Translations under genes and position numbers: made by a program
In this document: positions 39,285 to 48,723 of the stretch, piece after piece
Layout: every line of letters begins with the position of its first letter
Position numbering within the stretch: the first letter of the stretch is position 1
Notes under the pieces: model-generated
The model's database searches: none
What the model was told of the DNA's origin: nothing
What the model saw: only the letters and a program-made list of their open reading frames with translations
NCBI GenBank assembly: GCA_035536935.1
Contig: DATLNC010000180.1
Coordinates: 1 to 64,000, forward strand
Reading direction: 5' to 3'
Origin: DATMER01 sp035536935
GTDB taxonomy: Bacteria; Acidobacteriota; Thermoanaerobaculia; Multivoradales; UBA5704
Length of the DNA stretch: 64,000 nt

Positions 39285-39518
39285 GTGGCCACCATCAACT
39301 TCAGCGTACCGGACGAGATCAAGGAAGCCTTCCAGGAGACGTTCGCGCAAGAGAATCGAAGCGCCATCATCGCTCGCCTCATGCAAGAGGCGGTGGAGGA
39401 GCGCAAGAGGCAGGAGCGGCAGGCTGCGGCGATTGACGCTCTTCTCGACCTCCGCCGGAAGCAGCGTCCGGCCTCGGACAAGGAGATTGCGCGGGCGCGG
39501 CGGGCGGGGAGACCTTGA
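39285..39518 (+). CDS. Antitoxin of a VapBC-type pair
   Basis: The 77-aa protein starts at GTG 39285. The first ~35 residues (INFSVPDEIKEAFQ, NRSAIIARLMQEA) resemble a ribbon-helix-helix DNA-binding domain and the rest is a basic helical tail (ERKRQERQAAAIDALLDLR, KEIARARRAGRP) fit to bind a toxin. The following PIN toxin overlaps its stop codon by 4 nt (TTGA). A palindromic operator lies just upstream. Confidence 0.8.
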   Translation: MATINFSVPDEIKEAFQETFAQENRSAIIARLMQEAVEERKRQERQAAAIDALLDLRRKQRPASDKEIARARRAGRP

Positions 39519-39964
39519 AGCTTGTCGTGGATGCCAGCGTAATCGTGAAGTGGGCTCTGCCCGATCCCAATCAAGAGTCACACGTCGATCGTGCTCTGGC
39601 CCTGCTCGATGAGATTCAGGCGGGCAAGATCGACCTCCTCCAACCTCCACATTGGATGGCCGAGGTTGCGGGGGTGTTGACACGGCTCCGGCCGGCGATC
39701 GTGGACGAGGTCATCGACCTCATGTCCGTTTTGAAAGTCCAGGTTGTAACGGACCCCGTCATCTTCAAAAGGGCGAGCCGGATTGCGCAGGATCTAGGCA
39801 AGCACGTGTTCGACAGTCTGTACCACGCTGTAGCCTTGGAGTACGGAGTTGTTCTGGTGAGCGCGGACTCCAAGTACTACCTGAAAGCCAGGCGTCTCGG
39901 GAGCCTGATTCCTCTCGCCATCTGGAAAGGGTCCGAGGCGGTTCTGAAGGGTAGAGAAGGGTAA
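39515..39964 (+). CDS. vapC: PIN-domain toxin (VapC-type)
   Basis: The 149-aa protein is a PIN-domain RNase. Acidic metal ligands are visible at D6 (LVVDASVIVKW), E50 (PPHWMAEVAGVLTRL) and D99 with a further Asp near 117 (HVFDSLYHAVA, VLVSADSKY). VapC toxins cut tRNA or rRNA and are held inactive by the antitoxin. The start is TTG 39515 in a TTGA overlap with the antitoxin stop, which indicates translational coupling. No other start keeps the conserved N-terminus. Confidence 0.88.
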   Translation: MKLVVDASVIVKWALPDPNQESHVDRALALLDEIQAGKIDLLQPPHWMAEVAGVLTRLRPAIVDEVIDLMSVLKVQVVTDPVIFKRASRIAQDLGKHVFDSLYHAVALEYGVVLVSADSKYYLKARRLGSLIPLAIWKGSEAVLKGREG

Positions 39965-39984
39965 CGGCTTCGCCGCCAAAAAGC

Positions 39985-40010
39985 GCCGCAAATCGTGTGC
40001 AATTTGCGGC
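39985..40010. terminator. Hairpin after the toxin gene
   Basis: A 9-bp stem GCCGCAAAT / ATTTGCGGC with an 8-nt loop follows the vapC stop by ~20 nt. Without a T-run it is a moderate terminator. The stretch 40011-40194 beyond it shows nothing I recognise. Confidence 0.5.
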
Positions 40011-40194
40011 GGCACATGGTGTTACACGGCACACCAAGAGGAAATGCCGGAAAAATCTAGAAGGCGTCCGCCCTCCGCAGGAGCGTGGCTCTGAAGCTCG
40101 AGGCCCATCCGGGGCGGCCGGCGCGGGCGCGCGCCGAGGCCCCGCCCGGGCGGCATGCTCTCGACCTCCACAAGCCCCTCCCGCGAGCTCCAGC

Positions 40195-40425
40195 GCCCGG
40201 CGTTCGAGCTCCGTCGCGTTCCGCTCAGCCTCCGGCACGTCCCGCTCGAGCTCCGTCGCGTTGCGCCCGACCTCCAGCGCGCTCCGCCCGACCTCCGCCA
40301 GACGCGCCCGACCCCCGAGCGAAGCCGCCCGGGGTTCAGCGGAAGCCGCTCGAGCCCGGGCGGCACCCGCGCGGACCTGCGCGGCATCCGCCCGAGCCCG
40401 TGCGGCATCCGCTCGGCCCCGGTCG
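40195..40425. repeat. 21-bp-period tandem array, array 3
   Basis: Eleven consecutive 21-bp units lie between the toxin gene and the TonB receptor. Units share a pattern such as GCGTTGCGCCCGACCTCC, GCGCTCCGCCCGACCTCC and GCATCCGCCCGAGCCCG. Frames on both strands stay open; on the minus strand they spell heptads (RADAARARADAAQVR), which is expected from any 21-bp repeat. No start signal supports a gene. The rest of the 39965-40485 gap holds only the hairpin at 39985 and further degenerate repeat sequence. Confidence 0.8.
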
Positions 40426-40485
40426 CACGTGCTGGAGCGTGCGCGGATGCTCCCCGGCCGTGGCCTTCGGAGCACCCCGCCTGGT

Positions 40486-42606
40486 TTAGAACCGCACTCC
40501 CCAGCTCAGCCGGACATTCCGGCCGGTCTGGCGGTAGTACTGCCCGTCGCCCAGCTCGCTCTCGGCGACCGGGTCGCGCTCGTCGGTCAGGTTCTCCCCC
40601 ACGAGCTGCACGTCCCAGCGCGGGAAGCGGTAGCCGAGCGCCGCCGAGTAGGTGGTGAAGGGGTCCGCCAGCGCCGTGTTCCGCTTGTTGAGGAAGCGGT
40701 TGCCGATGTAGTCCGCCCGCACGGAGCCGTTGAAGCCCTGCGACGGGAACCAGACCAGCTCCGCGCCGGCCATGTCGTGGGCCGACATCTCCAGCCGCTT
40801 GTCCCGGAGCTGGGTGGCGACGCCATCAAAATCGCGGACGTAGTCCTGGAACCGGGCGTCGTGGTAGCTGTAGGCCACCCGGCCGATCAGGTCGGACATC
40901 ATCCGCAGTCCGGCCTCCAGCTCCCAGCCCTCGAAGCGCTCCGCCCCGGCGTTGACCAGCGCGGGCAGGCCGTTGACCACCTGCGGCACGACCAGGTTCT
41001 CGAAGTCCATGCGGAACACGCTCAAGTCCCAGTCCAGCCGGCCGCCGAGCAGGCGGCTCTTGACACCGACCTCCACGCTATCGGCGGTCTCGGTGTCCAG
41101 GATCTCGGCCTCGGCCTCGGGGCCGAAGTCGAGCGCCGCCGGCTTGTACGCGTTGCGCCAGTCGGCATAGAGCCAGAGGCCGTTCTCGTCCTGCCCCCAG
41201 GCGAGCCAGCTCACGCCGAGGCTGCCGCTCCCGCGGGTGACCGTCTTGGTGTCGCGGCCCTCTTCCTCCTCTTCTTCCTCCTCCTCGCCGGTGAGCGGCT
41301 CCTCACCGGCCTCGCGGTCCTCTACCGTATGGTTCAGGCGGGCGCCCACATGGACGCTCCAGCGCGGCGTCGGGTTCCACTCGGTCTGGAGGTAGAGGCC
41401 GGAGAAGTTCCGCTCGTCCTCCATCTCGAAGAGATGCTGCCGCGGCACGGAGGAGACGTCCGGAGCGCCGCCGCGGAGCGGCACGGTGTAGGTGAAGTCC
41501 TCCGACACCGCCTCGGCCCGGCCGAAGAGGTGATCGAGGCCCGCGATGAGCTGGAGGCTCGTGGCCGGGTGGAACACCAGGTGGCTGTCGAAGTAGACGT
41601 CGTCCGTGGAGAGGTCCTGCTCATAGCCCCGGGCATTGTTGGGCGTGTTCGAGAGCGACGAAACGAAGCCGCGCAGCGTGTCTTTCTCGGAGCGGGTGAG
41701 CGCCAGGGTCGTGGACCAGGCGGCGCTTCCCAGCGACCGGTCATAGCCGGTGGAGAGGTGGAAGCGGTTCTCGTCGATGGCGGCATCGCGGGGGTTGTAG
41801 TTGGCGTCCAGCGGCATCAGCGGCGAGAGCCTCGCGCCCTGGCGGACGTGCGGGCTGGCCGGATCCTGGTTGACGACGGTGCCGTCGAAATTGATCCGGA
41901 AGCTCCCGGAGGCGGTGGGCATCGCGCCGCGCCAGAGGACGTGCCCGCGCTCGAACCCGGTCCGCTCGTCCGTGAAGCCCCGGTTCTCGCCGTCGACCGT
42001 CAGGCTCTGTTGAAAGCCCCCCGCATTCGGGAGGGGGAGCGAGGCCGAGGCGCCGAAAGTTTCATTCTCCCCGCCCCAGATACGGGCCGAGCGCTCTCCA
42101 CTCCCGGCCTGGCGATGGATGACGTGGATGACGCCGACGAACGAAGTCGCGCCGTAGAGCACGGGCGCGGCTCCGCGCATGATCTCGATGCGCTCCACGT
42201 CGGTCAGGTCGAGGGTCGTGAGGGAGGGGTTGAACGCGCCGCCCCAGGGGACGTCGTCGACGACGAGCAGGAAGGCGTCGAACTCGCGCAGCCCCCACAT
42301 TTCGGGCACGGATCCGGCGGGGCCCGAGTCGCCGCCCGGAGCGGCCGAGACGCCGGCCACCAAGGCGAGCGCGTTGGGCAGGTCGGTGGCGCCGCGCGCG
42401 CGCAGCTCGTCGCCGGAGACGATGGTGACGGAGGCGGGGACCGCTTCCACGTCCTCGGGCACGCGGGTGGCGGTGACCTGGATGGTCTCCTTGACCTCCG
42501 GAGTTTCGGAATCGGCCGGGTCGGCGCTCTGGCACCAACTCGGAACGGGCATCAGAAGGGCTGCGAAGGCACACGGCAGGACGAGCCTGCGGAAAGTCGG
42601 AAACAT
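40486..42606 (-). CDS. TonB-dependent outer-membrane receptor
   Basis: The 706-aa protein has a signal peptide and a TonB box region (KETIQVTATRVPED). The plug domain follows (PASVTIVSGDELRARGATDL, then ALALVAGVSAAPGG, LLVVDDVPWGGAF, DVERIEIMRGAAPVLYGATS), then a 22-strand beta-barrel ending in the aromatic NVRLSWGVRF. A glutamate-rich run (GEEEEEEEEEG) lies in one outer loop. Ligand cannot be told: siderophore, cobalamin or glycan receptors all share this plan. A good ribosome binding site (GAGGAGAG) precedes ATG 42606. Confidence 0.93.
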   Translation of the reverse strand: MFPTFRRLVLPCAFAALLMPVPSWCQSADPADSETPEVKETIQVTATRVPEDVEAVPASVTIVSGDELRARGATDLPNALALVAGVSAAPGGDSGPAGSVPEMWGLREFDAFLLVVDDVPWGGAFNPSLTTLDLTDVERIEIMRGAAPVLYGATSFVGVIHVIHRQAGSGERSARIWGGENETFGASASLPLPNAGGFQQSLTVDGENRGFTDERTGFERGHVLWRGAMPTASGSFRINFDGTVVNQDPASPHVRQGARLSPLMPLDANYNPRDAAIDENRFHLSTGYDRSLGSAAWSTTLALTRSEKDTLRGFVSSLSNTPNNARGYEQDLSTDDVYFDSHLVFHPATSLQLIAGLDHLFGRAEAVSEDFTYTVPLRGGAPDVSSVPRQHLFEMEDERNFSGLYLQTEWNPTPRWSVHVGARLNHTVEDREAGEEPLTGEEEEEEEEEGRDTKTVTRGSGSLGVSWLAWGQDENGLWLYADWRNAYKPAALDFGPEAEAEILDTETADSVEVGVKSRLLGGRLDWDLSVFRMDFENLVVPQVVNGLPALVNAGAERFEGWELEAGLRMMSDLIGRVAYSYHDARFQDYVRDFDGVATQLRDKRLEMSAHDMAGAELVWFPSQGFNGSVRADYIGNRFLNKRNTALADPFTTYSAALGYRFPRWDVQLVGENLTDERDPVAESELGDGQYYRQTGRNVRLSWGVRF

Positions 42607-42704
42607 GGACGTCTCTCCTCGAAGAGGCCGAAAGTGAACGATCGCTCAACCGGAAGAAACCGGCTGAGACGGCTGACATGGGACGCGGCTGGGGGCGTTC
42701 CGGT

Positions 42705-43469
42705 CTATTCGTTCTGGCGGCCGATGAGGAGAAGGATGGGGACGGCGGCCGGCCGCACGGGCCGGATGGCGCGGATGGACTCATCCCGCCGGGCCGGCGA
42801 GGAGCGGAGCTGCGAATTGGACGAGACGGGCGCCGGATCAGGGTTCGGATTGGTGGCCACGACGACCGCTTCCCCGCGGACCAGCTCGGCGGGCCGGCCT
42901 CCGGGGTGGAGGCCCTGCGGGAGCTCGGCGGACACCTGGCGGATCGAGCCGCCGCGGCGCGAGCCCTCGACCCAGAGCGCGACGCCCGAGTCCCCGGGCC
43001 GGGCCGGCTCGCCCGGGGTGGAGGAGAGCACGGCGCCGGCCGACGGCAATGCCGCCAATGCCGCCAATGCCGCCGATGCCGCCAATACCGCCGGGCCGGA
43101 GATCGCGAAGCGCAGAGGCACCTCGTATCCGACCTCGTCGTGCTCGTCGCCAAAGCGCAGCAGGAGCCGGGCGTCGCGAGTCGGAGTCGCGGGTACCTGC
43201 CAGAGGATGCGCCGGAGATCGCTGTCGAGGTGGGGCGTGATGCGGAGCGGGTAATGGGCGCCGCCGTCGACGGAGAGGAAGGCCTCCCACTCCTCGGCCT
43301 GGAGCAGGTCGAACGGTGCGAGCGGCTCCCACTCCAGGACGGCGAGCGAGCCCGTGGGCAGATCCCTGCCCTCGAGGGGCGAGGTGACCCGCACCAGAGG
43401 CGTGGCCCCGGCCGCGGTGCTCATCCAGACGAACGCGGCGAGCGCAAGGGTGCTGCAAAGGCGGCGCAT
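42705..43469 (-). CDS. Secreted protein of unknown function
   Basis: The 254-aa protein from ATG 43469 has a signal peptide (MRRLCSTLALAAFVWMSTAA) and one beta-rich domain (LVRVTSPLEGRDLPTGSLAV, WEAFLSVDGGAHYPLRI, LRRILWQVPATPT). An Ala-rich stretch encoded by 9-bp repeats (AALAALAALP) follows, then an Arg/Pro-rich tail. An Ig-like or FG-like fold is likely. It lies between a small membrane protein gene and the TonB receptor on the same strand and may act with the receptor. Confidence 0.65.
   Translation of the reverse strand: MRRLCSTLALAAFVWMSTAAGATPLVRVTSPLEGRDLPTGSLAVLEWEPLAPFDLLQAEEWEAFLSVDGGAHYPLRITPHLDSDLRRILWQVPATPTRDARLLLRFGDEHDEVGYEVPLRFAISGPAVLAASAALAALAALPSAGAVLSSTPGEPARPGDSGVALWVEGSRRGGSIRQVSAELPQGLHPGGRPAELVRGEAVVVATNPNPDPAPVSSNSQLRSSPARRDESIRAIRPVRPAAVPILLLIGRQNE
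43049..43091. repeat. Coding 9-bp tandem repeat
   Basis: Five copies of AATGCCGCC-like 9-mers occur inside the secreted gene at 42705 and encode the Ala-Ala-Leu repeat on the minus strand. Perfect copies make the tract a likely site of length variation. Confidence 0.75.
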
Positions 43470-43552
43470 CGGACTGAGAACGTTACCACGAGCGGGGGCG
43501 GACTGTGCCGCCCCCGCAGGGGGCACCTATCGCCGGTATCGCCGGGCGCGGG

Positions 43553-43747
43553 TCAGGCCGCGCGGGCCAGCACGGCGTCTTCGATGCTCAGTTGGATCGC
43601 GGAGACCGCGCTGTCGGTGGTGCCGGCGTCGTCAGCATCATTGTCCATGGACTCGGCGACGGCCCAGATGACGAGGGCCAGGAGAAGGATCCCGAGAATC
43701 CAGGGCAAGAGGCTCGTGCGTTTGCGTTCGACTCGGATCTCTGCCAT
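43553..43747 (-). CDS. Small single-pass membrane protein
   Basis: The 64-aa protein has a basic N-terminus (MAEIRVERKRTSL), one membrane helix (LPWILGILLLALVIWAV) and an acidic periplasmic tail (ESMDNDADDAG ... SIEDAVLARAA). Topology is N-in. GAGGAG precedes ATG 43747. Small proteins of this plan are known in related bacteria without assigned role; here it may be an accessory of the secreted/TonB genes downstream. Confidence 0.7.
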   Translation of the reverse strand: MAEIRVERKRTSLLPWILGILLLALVIWAVAESMDNDADDAGTTDSAVSAIQLSIEDAVLARAA

Positions 43748-43858
43748 GGGTGAAACTCCTCAAAAAAAGTTGGAATCGATCCCGCGGGCGGGAACCCGAC
43801 GGGAGACCGGGAATCCCCGGTCTAAGAAGGAAATACTGCAAAGGGCGGGCCGGCGGGC

Positions 43859-44827
<969 letters not shown>

Positions 44828-44855
44828 GCGGCAGATGCTACCGCATGCCTCGGCC

Positions 44856-46214
44856 TTAGGGCTTGATTGTCAGCGACGGCTGCCAACCGGGGTTGACGCC
44901 GTCGTCCGAGTAGGCGCCCCGGTAGGTGTTGAGCTTGGGGAAGCCGTTGAAGTCCTTGTCCCAGTCGAGCAGGTCCGAGAAGATGCTCAGGTCGACAGCC
45001 GAGCCCAGGGCCTTGGCCGCGATCGGGAAGAGGTCGAGCGTCCCGGCCGTGAGGGAGCCCGAGGGATTGTTCAAGGACTGACCCGCCGCGGAATAGGCGC
45101 CCGTCAGGTTGCCCACCTGCAGGCCGCCGACCAGCGGAGTCGCCGCGAACACGATGTTGCCCCGCACCCGCTGCTGATAGGCGGGGTCACCGTTGTAGAT
45201 TACGATGCCCTCGCCGCTCGCCACCACCGTGTTGTTGAAGATGTCGATCCGCCGCGGCAGATTGTTGTGCTTCTGGATACGGATCGTGCGGCTGAACACC
45301 CGGTTCACGAAGAGATTGTCATGGAGGGCGATATTGCCCTCGCCCTGGAACAGCGCCTCGGTCGGGTTCTCGTAGAACACGTTGCCGTAGATCTGGTAGG
45401 CGTCGGTCGAGCCCGCGCCCGAAAGCGGCCAGTGGCCAACCAGGACGTTCGGCCTGGCTTCGATGCCCGTCGCCGCGCCGGTCTCCTTGCTGAAGACGTT
45501 GTGCCGGATGATCGTCGTCCCGCTGGTCGGGATACCCAGGGCCGTATTCCGGCCGATCTGGTGCTTGATCTGCAGGTTGTAGAGCATGCTGCTGTGCACC
45601 ACATTGTGCTCGATCAGGCTGTTCACGAACTCGGCGGTGCCGTCCGGCTTGCCGAAGTACATGCCCACGCCGGCCCGCTCGATGAAGTTCTTGCGGATTA
45701 CGAAGTTCCACGCCGGGGCCTTGGTGCTGATCGCGTTGCGGCCGGAGTTCGGAGCGTAGTTCTTGAACCGGATGTTCTCGAGCGTGATGTGGTGGGCGTA
45801 GGTCGAGGTGCTCTCCACCTTGGCGCCTTCGCCCAGGAGGCTCTGGCCGTCCAGCGTCAGGTTGCGGAAGACCAGGTAGCTGACGTTGACCAGGCTGATG
45901 GTATTGAACGTGTCGCTGCCCATGAACAGGGCGGGAGAGCCGGTTTCCGGGCCTTCGATCACGATGCACTTGCCGGGCTGGCCGTTCTTGTTCCCGATGC
46001 GGAGCTGCTGGGTGTAGGTGCCGGGGGCCAGAAGGAGGCGGTCGCCGGGCTGGAGGGTGGTCAGCAGGTTCTTGTAGGTGGACGGATTGGCCTGGATCGT
46101 CCGCAGGGGAACGACACCGTTGCATCCGCCGATGACCTGATCGAGGGTCTGCGCGTGGAGGCCGGAGGCCAGGAACAGGGCGATCACGGAAATGCGGAGC
46201 AAGGCTCGTCTCAT
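44856..46214 (-). CDS. Secreted right-handed beta-helix protein, paralog 1
   Basis: The 452-aa protein has a signal peptide (MRRALLRISVIALFLASGLHA) and parallel beta-helix repeats (YLVFRNLTLDGQSLLG, HHITLENIRFKNY, RIDIFNNTVVASGEGIVIY) like polysaccharide lyases and chondroitinase-B-like proteins. It ends in a short domain (GFPKLNTYRGAYSDDGVNPG). Most residues match the next gene (46350-47720), so the two are a recent tandem duplication. Likely role is binding or cutting extracellular glycan; no catalytic residues can be named safely. Confidence 0.85.
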   Translation of the reverse strand: MRRALLRISVIALFLASGLHAQTLDQVIGGCNGVVPLRTIQANPSTYKNLLTTLQPGDRLLLAPGTYTQQLRIGNKNGQPGKCIVIEGPETGSPALFMGSDTFNTISLVNVSYLVFRNLTLDGQSLLGEGAKVESTSTYAHHITLENIRFKNYAPNSGRNAISTKAPAWNFVIRKNFIERAGVGMYFGKPDGTAEFVNSLIEHNVVHSSMLYNLQIKHQIGRNTALGIPTSGTTIIRHNVFSKETGAATGIEARPNVLVGHWPLSGAGSTDAYQIYGNVFYENPTEALFQGEGNIALHDNLFVNRVFSRTIRIQKHNNLPRRIDIFNNTVVASGEGIVIYNGDPAYQQRVRGNIVFAATPLVGGLQVGNLTGAYSAAGQSLNNPSGSLTAGTLDLFPIAAKALGSAVDLSIFSDLLDWDKDFNGFPKLNTYRGAYSDDGVNPGWQPSLTIKP

Positions 46215-46273
46215 GAAGTTACGTCTCCCAAGTTGTGCGAACCAATCACCCCGACAACTATAGATGGGTGCGC

Positions 46274-46307
46274 ATTATTCCACTGCTTGGGAGGATTGCA
46301 ATCCCAA
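46274..46307 (-). promoter_or_regulatory. Promoter and dyad upstream of beta-helix paralog 1
   Basis: On the minus strand TTGCAA (46301-46296) and AATAAT (46279-46274) are 16 bp apart. A dyad TTGGGA / TCCCAA (46287-46292 and 46302-46307) overlaps the -35 box. The promoter region, not only the coding sequence, is duplicated at 47776-47804. Confidence 0.6.
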
Positions 46308-46349
46308 AAGGGACGTGCGGGCGGCCCGCACGTCTGCCATGCCCCGCCC

Positions 46350-47720
46350 TTACGGCTTGATTGCCAGCGCCGGCTGCCAACCGGGGTTGACGCCGTCGTC
46401 CGAGTAGGCACCCCGGTAGGTGTTGAGCTTGGGGAAGCCGTTGAAGTCATTGTCCCGGTCGAGCAGGCCCGAGAAGACGCTTATGTCGACGACCGTACCC
46501 AGGGCCTTGCCCGCAATCGGGAACAGGTCGAGCGACCCAGCCCCGAGAGTGCCCGTGGGGTTGTTCAGATACTGACCGGCCGCGGAGTACGCGCCGGTGA
46601 TGTTGCCCAACTGCTGCCCGCCGATCAAGGGAGTGGCCGCGAACACGATGTTGCCCCGCACCCGCTGCTGGTACGCGGGGTCGCCGTTGTAGATCACGAT
46701 GCCCTCGCCGCTCGCCACCACCGTGTTGTTGAAGACGTCGATCCGCCGCGGCAGGTTGTTGTGCTTCTGGATGCGGATGGTGCGGCTGAACATCCGGTTC
46801 ACGAACAGGTTGTCGTGCAGGGCGATGTTGCCCTCGCCCTGGAACAGCGCCTCGGCCGGGTTCTGGTAGAACACGTTGCCGTAAATCTGATAGAGGTCCG
46901 TCGAGCCCGCGCCCGAGAGCGGCCAGTGGCCCACCAGGACGTTCGGCCTGCCGTTCGTGCCCGTTGCCGAGTCGGTTTCCTTGCTGAAGACGTTGTGCCG
47001 GATGATCGTCGTCCCGCTGGTCGGGATGCCCAGCGCCGTGTCGCGGCCGATCTGGTGCTTGATCTGCAGGTTGTACAGCAGGCTGCTGTGCACCACGTTG
47101 TGCTCGATCAGACTGTTCACGAACTCGCCCGTGCCGTCCGCCTTGCCGAGGTACATGCCCACGCCGGCGCGCTCGATCACGTTGTACCGGATCACGAAGT
47201 TCCAGGCCTTGGCCTTGGTGTTGAACCCGACGCGCTGCAGGTCGCCGTCGTAGTTCGTGAGGTGGAGGTTTTCCAGGGTGATGTGATGAGCGTAGGTCGA
47301 AGTGGCCTCCACCTTGGCCCCGTCTCCGAGCAGGTGCTTGCCGTCCAGCTTCAGGTTGCGGAACACCAGGTAGCTGACGTTGACCAAGCTGATCGTGTTG
47401 AACGTGCTGCTGCCGGTGAAGAGGGCGGGCGTGCCGGTCGCCGGGCCTTCGATCACGATGCACTTGCCGGGCTGGCCGTTCTTGTTCCCGATGCGGAGCT
47501 GTTGGGTGTAGGTGCCGGGGGCCAGAAGGAGCCGGTCGCCAGGCTGCAGGGTGGTCAGCAGGTTCTTGTAGGTGGATGGATTGGCCTGGATCGTCCGCAG
47601 AGGAGCGACACCGTTGCAACCGCCGATGGTCTGATCGAGGGTAAGCGCGTGGAGAGAGGGGGTCAGAAGAAGGGCGGTTGCAAGGGTACAGAAAGAACGG
47701 CGAACCAGGGCTGGTCTCAT
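46350..47720 (-). CDS. Secreted right-handed beta-helix protein, paralog 2
   Basis: The 456-aa protein (from ATG 47720) has a signal peptide (MRPALVRRSFCTLATALLLT) and the same beta-helix as the neighbour, with differences concentrated in one loop (LHLTNYDGDLQRVGFNTKAK against IRFKNYAPNSGRNAISTKAP) and one later stretch (TDSATGTNGRP against TGAATGIEARP). Both copies have intact frames, signal peptides and promoters, so both are probably expressed. The changed loops may set different substrates. An upstream in-frame extension to 47861 reads through promoter sequence and is rejected. Confidence 0.85.
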   Translation of the reverse strand: MRPALVRRSFCTLATALLLTPSLHALTLDQTIGGCNGVAPLRTIQANPSTYKNLLTTLQPGDRLLLAPGTYTQQLRIGNKNGQPGKCIVIEGPATGTPALFTGSSTFNTISLVNVSYLVFRNLKLDGKHLLGDGAKVEATSTYAHHITLENLHLTNYDGDLQRVGFNTKAKAWNFVIRYNVIERAGVGMYLGKADGTGEFVNSLIEHNVVHSSLLYNLQIKHQIGRDTALGIPTSGTTIIRHNVFSKETDSATGTNGRPNVLVGHWPLSGAGSTDLYQIYGNVFYQNPAEALFQGEGNIALHDNLFVNRMFSRTIRIQKHNNLPRRIDVFNNTVVASGEGIVIYNGDPAYQQRVRGNIVFAATPLIGGQQLGNITGAYSAAGQYLNNPTGTLGAGSLDLFPIAGKALGTVVDISVFSGLLDRDNDFNGFPKLNTYRGAYSDDGVNPGWQPALAIKP

Positions 47721-47775
47721 GCAGTCACGTCTCCAAGTTGTAAACAAGTCACATCGAGATCTAGCTATGGGTCGC

Positions 47776-47804
47776 ATTATTTCTATTGCTTGGGAGGATT
47801 GCAA
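47776..47804 (-). promoter_or_regulatory. Promoter upstream of beta-helix paralog 2
   Basis: TTGCAA (47804-47799) and AATAAT (47781-47776) are separated by 17 bp, the counterpart of the paralog 1 promoter. The shared spacer TCCTCCCAAGCA is conserved, but the outer dyad arm is changed (CCCCCA instead of TCCCAA). Confidence 0.6.
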
Positions 47805-47833
47805 CCCCCAAATGGGTAGAAAAGAAAAAAATA

Positions 47834-47855
47834 GGGTGCTCCATTTGGAGCACCC
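47834..47855 (-). terminator. Rho-independent terminator of the PRC-barrel gene
   Basis: A 9-bp stem GGGTGCTCC / GGAGCACCC with a 4-nt loop is followed on the minus strand by TATTTTTTTC. It lies 38 nt after the stop of the PRC-barrel gene and is the most classical terminator in the window. Confidence 0.9.
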
Positions 47856-47893
47856 TTGCAAAAAAGTTGAGGCCGCCCTGCGGCTGCGCGTTT

Positions 47894-48652
47894 TTAGCGC
47901 TCGCGGATCGGCGCTTCGCGCCGGTTACGGTAGAAGCTGTCCTCGTCGTAGAGGTCGTGGGCGTAGAGGTCCTGCCCCTCGGAGGGGGTGAAGGAGGGAT
48001 CGAACCAGCGCCGCAGCCCCTGCTCGTAGTCGGGGCTGACCTCGCCGGGAATGTAGGTGGGCAGGTTGACCGCGTCTTCCGCCCGCTGGCTGGCGAGGAT
48101 CACCTTGTCATGCTCCGGGTCGAGCTGAGCCTGCCCGACCGGGAAGACCACGTGGCGCTCGTCCGGATGGTAGCGGTGGTCGAGATGGTGGTGGGCCGTC
48201 ATGCGGTTTTCGGTGTCCGACAGCGTTGCCCGCACGACGTACTCGGTCGTGGTCGAGGCCCCCAGGTTCGGATCGATCTCCGCGGCCGGAACGACAGCCT
48301 GGCCGATCACGCCGTCGGGGCCGGCCATGGGATCGAGCTCGGGGGCGGTTTCTGCCTCCAGATGTGCATCCAGATGTGCATCCAGATGGCGCTCGTCCTG
48401 AGCCTCGATTCCCATCGGGGTCCGCTCGAGGTAGAGGCTGGGGTCGAGCTCGATGTCCAGGTAGCGGACCTTGCCTGCGACCGTGTCTACGAGCAGGTCG
48501 TTCACGGTGCCGATCCGGAGCCCGTCCCCGCCCGCGACCTCCCAGCCGCGGACGTCCGGATCCCCGTCGGCGACCTTGTAGCCACGCAGGTTCCTGAGCG
48601 CCGCGACACGGGAGTGCCCGGCGGTCCCTTCGGTATCGCTGTCGTGCTTCAT
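47894..48652 (-). CDS. PRC-barrel domain protein
   Basis: The 252-aa soluble protein has a PRC-barrel-like domain in the first ~80 residues (YKVADGDPDVRGWEVAGGDG, LRIGTVNDLLVDTVAGKVRY, LDIELDPSLYL). An Asp/His-rich middle part contains the repeat HLDAHLDAHLEA, encoded by three 12-bp direct repeats. The C-terminal region is acidic and aromatic (WFDPSFTPSEGQDLYAHDLY). PRC-barrel proteins bind RNA or cytochromes or act in stress response; the role here is unknown. ATG 48652 follows a GGGG-rich leader. Confidence 0.85.
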   Translation of the reverse strand: MKHDSDTEGTAGHSRVAALRNLRGYKVADGDPDVRGWEVAGGDGLRIGTVNDLLVDTVAGKVRYLDIELDPSLYLERTPMGIEAQDERHLDAHLDAHLEAETAPELDPMAGPDGVIGQAVVPAAEIDPNLGASTTTEYVVRATLSDTENRMTAHHHLDHRYHPDERHVVFPVGQAQLDPEHDKVILASQRAEDAVNLPTYIPGEVSPDYEQGLRRWFDPSFTPSEGQDLYAHDLYDEDSFYRNRREAPIRER

Positions 48653-48723
48653 GGGTCCCCTCCTTCTTCCAACTCCCTGTGTTTGCAAGGGGCGGGCCGG
48701 AAGGAGGGGTCGAGAGGGAGCTG

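Noticed and set aside
39765..40475. A 236-codon minus-strand frame with coiled-coil-like heptads
   Set aside because: It crosses the toxin gene in antisense and its heptads follow automatically from the 21-bp repeats; there is no start signal.
39997..43254. A 1085-codon open frame on the plus strand opposite the TonB receptor
   Set aside because: It lies antisense to a clear receptor gene with signal peptide, plug and barrel motifs, has Arg/Gly/Pro-rich composition typical of GC-rich shadow frames, and no ribosome binding site.
46350..47861. A longer form of beta-helix paralog 2 starting at 47861
   Set aside because: The extension reads through the terminator and the duplicated promoter; ATG 47720 starts a normal signal peptide.
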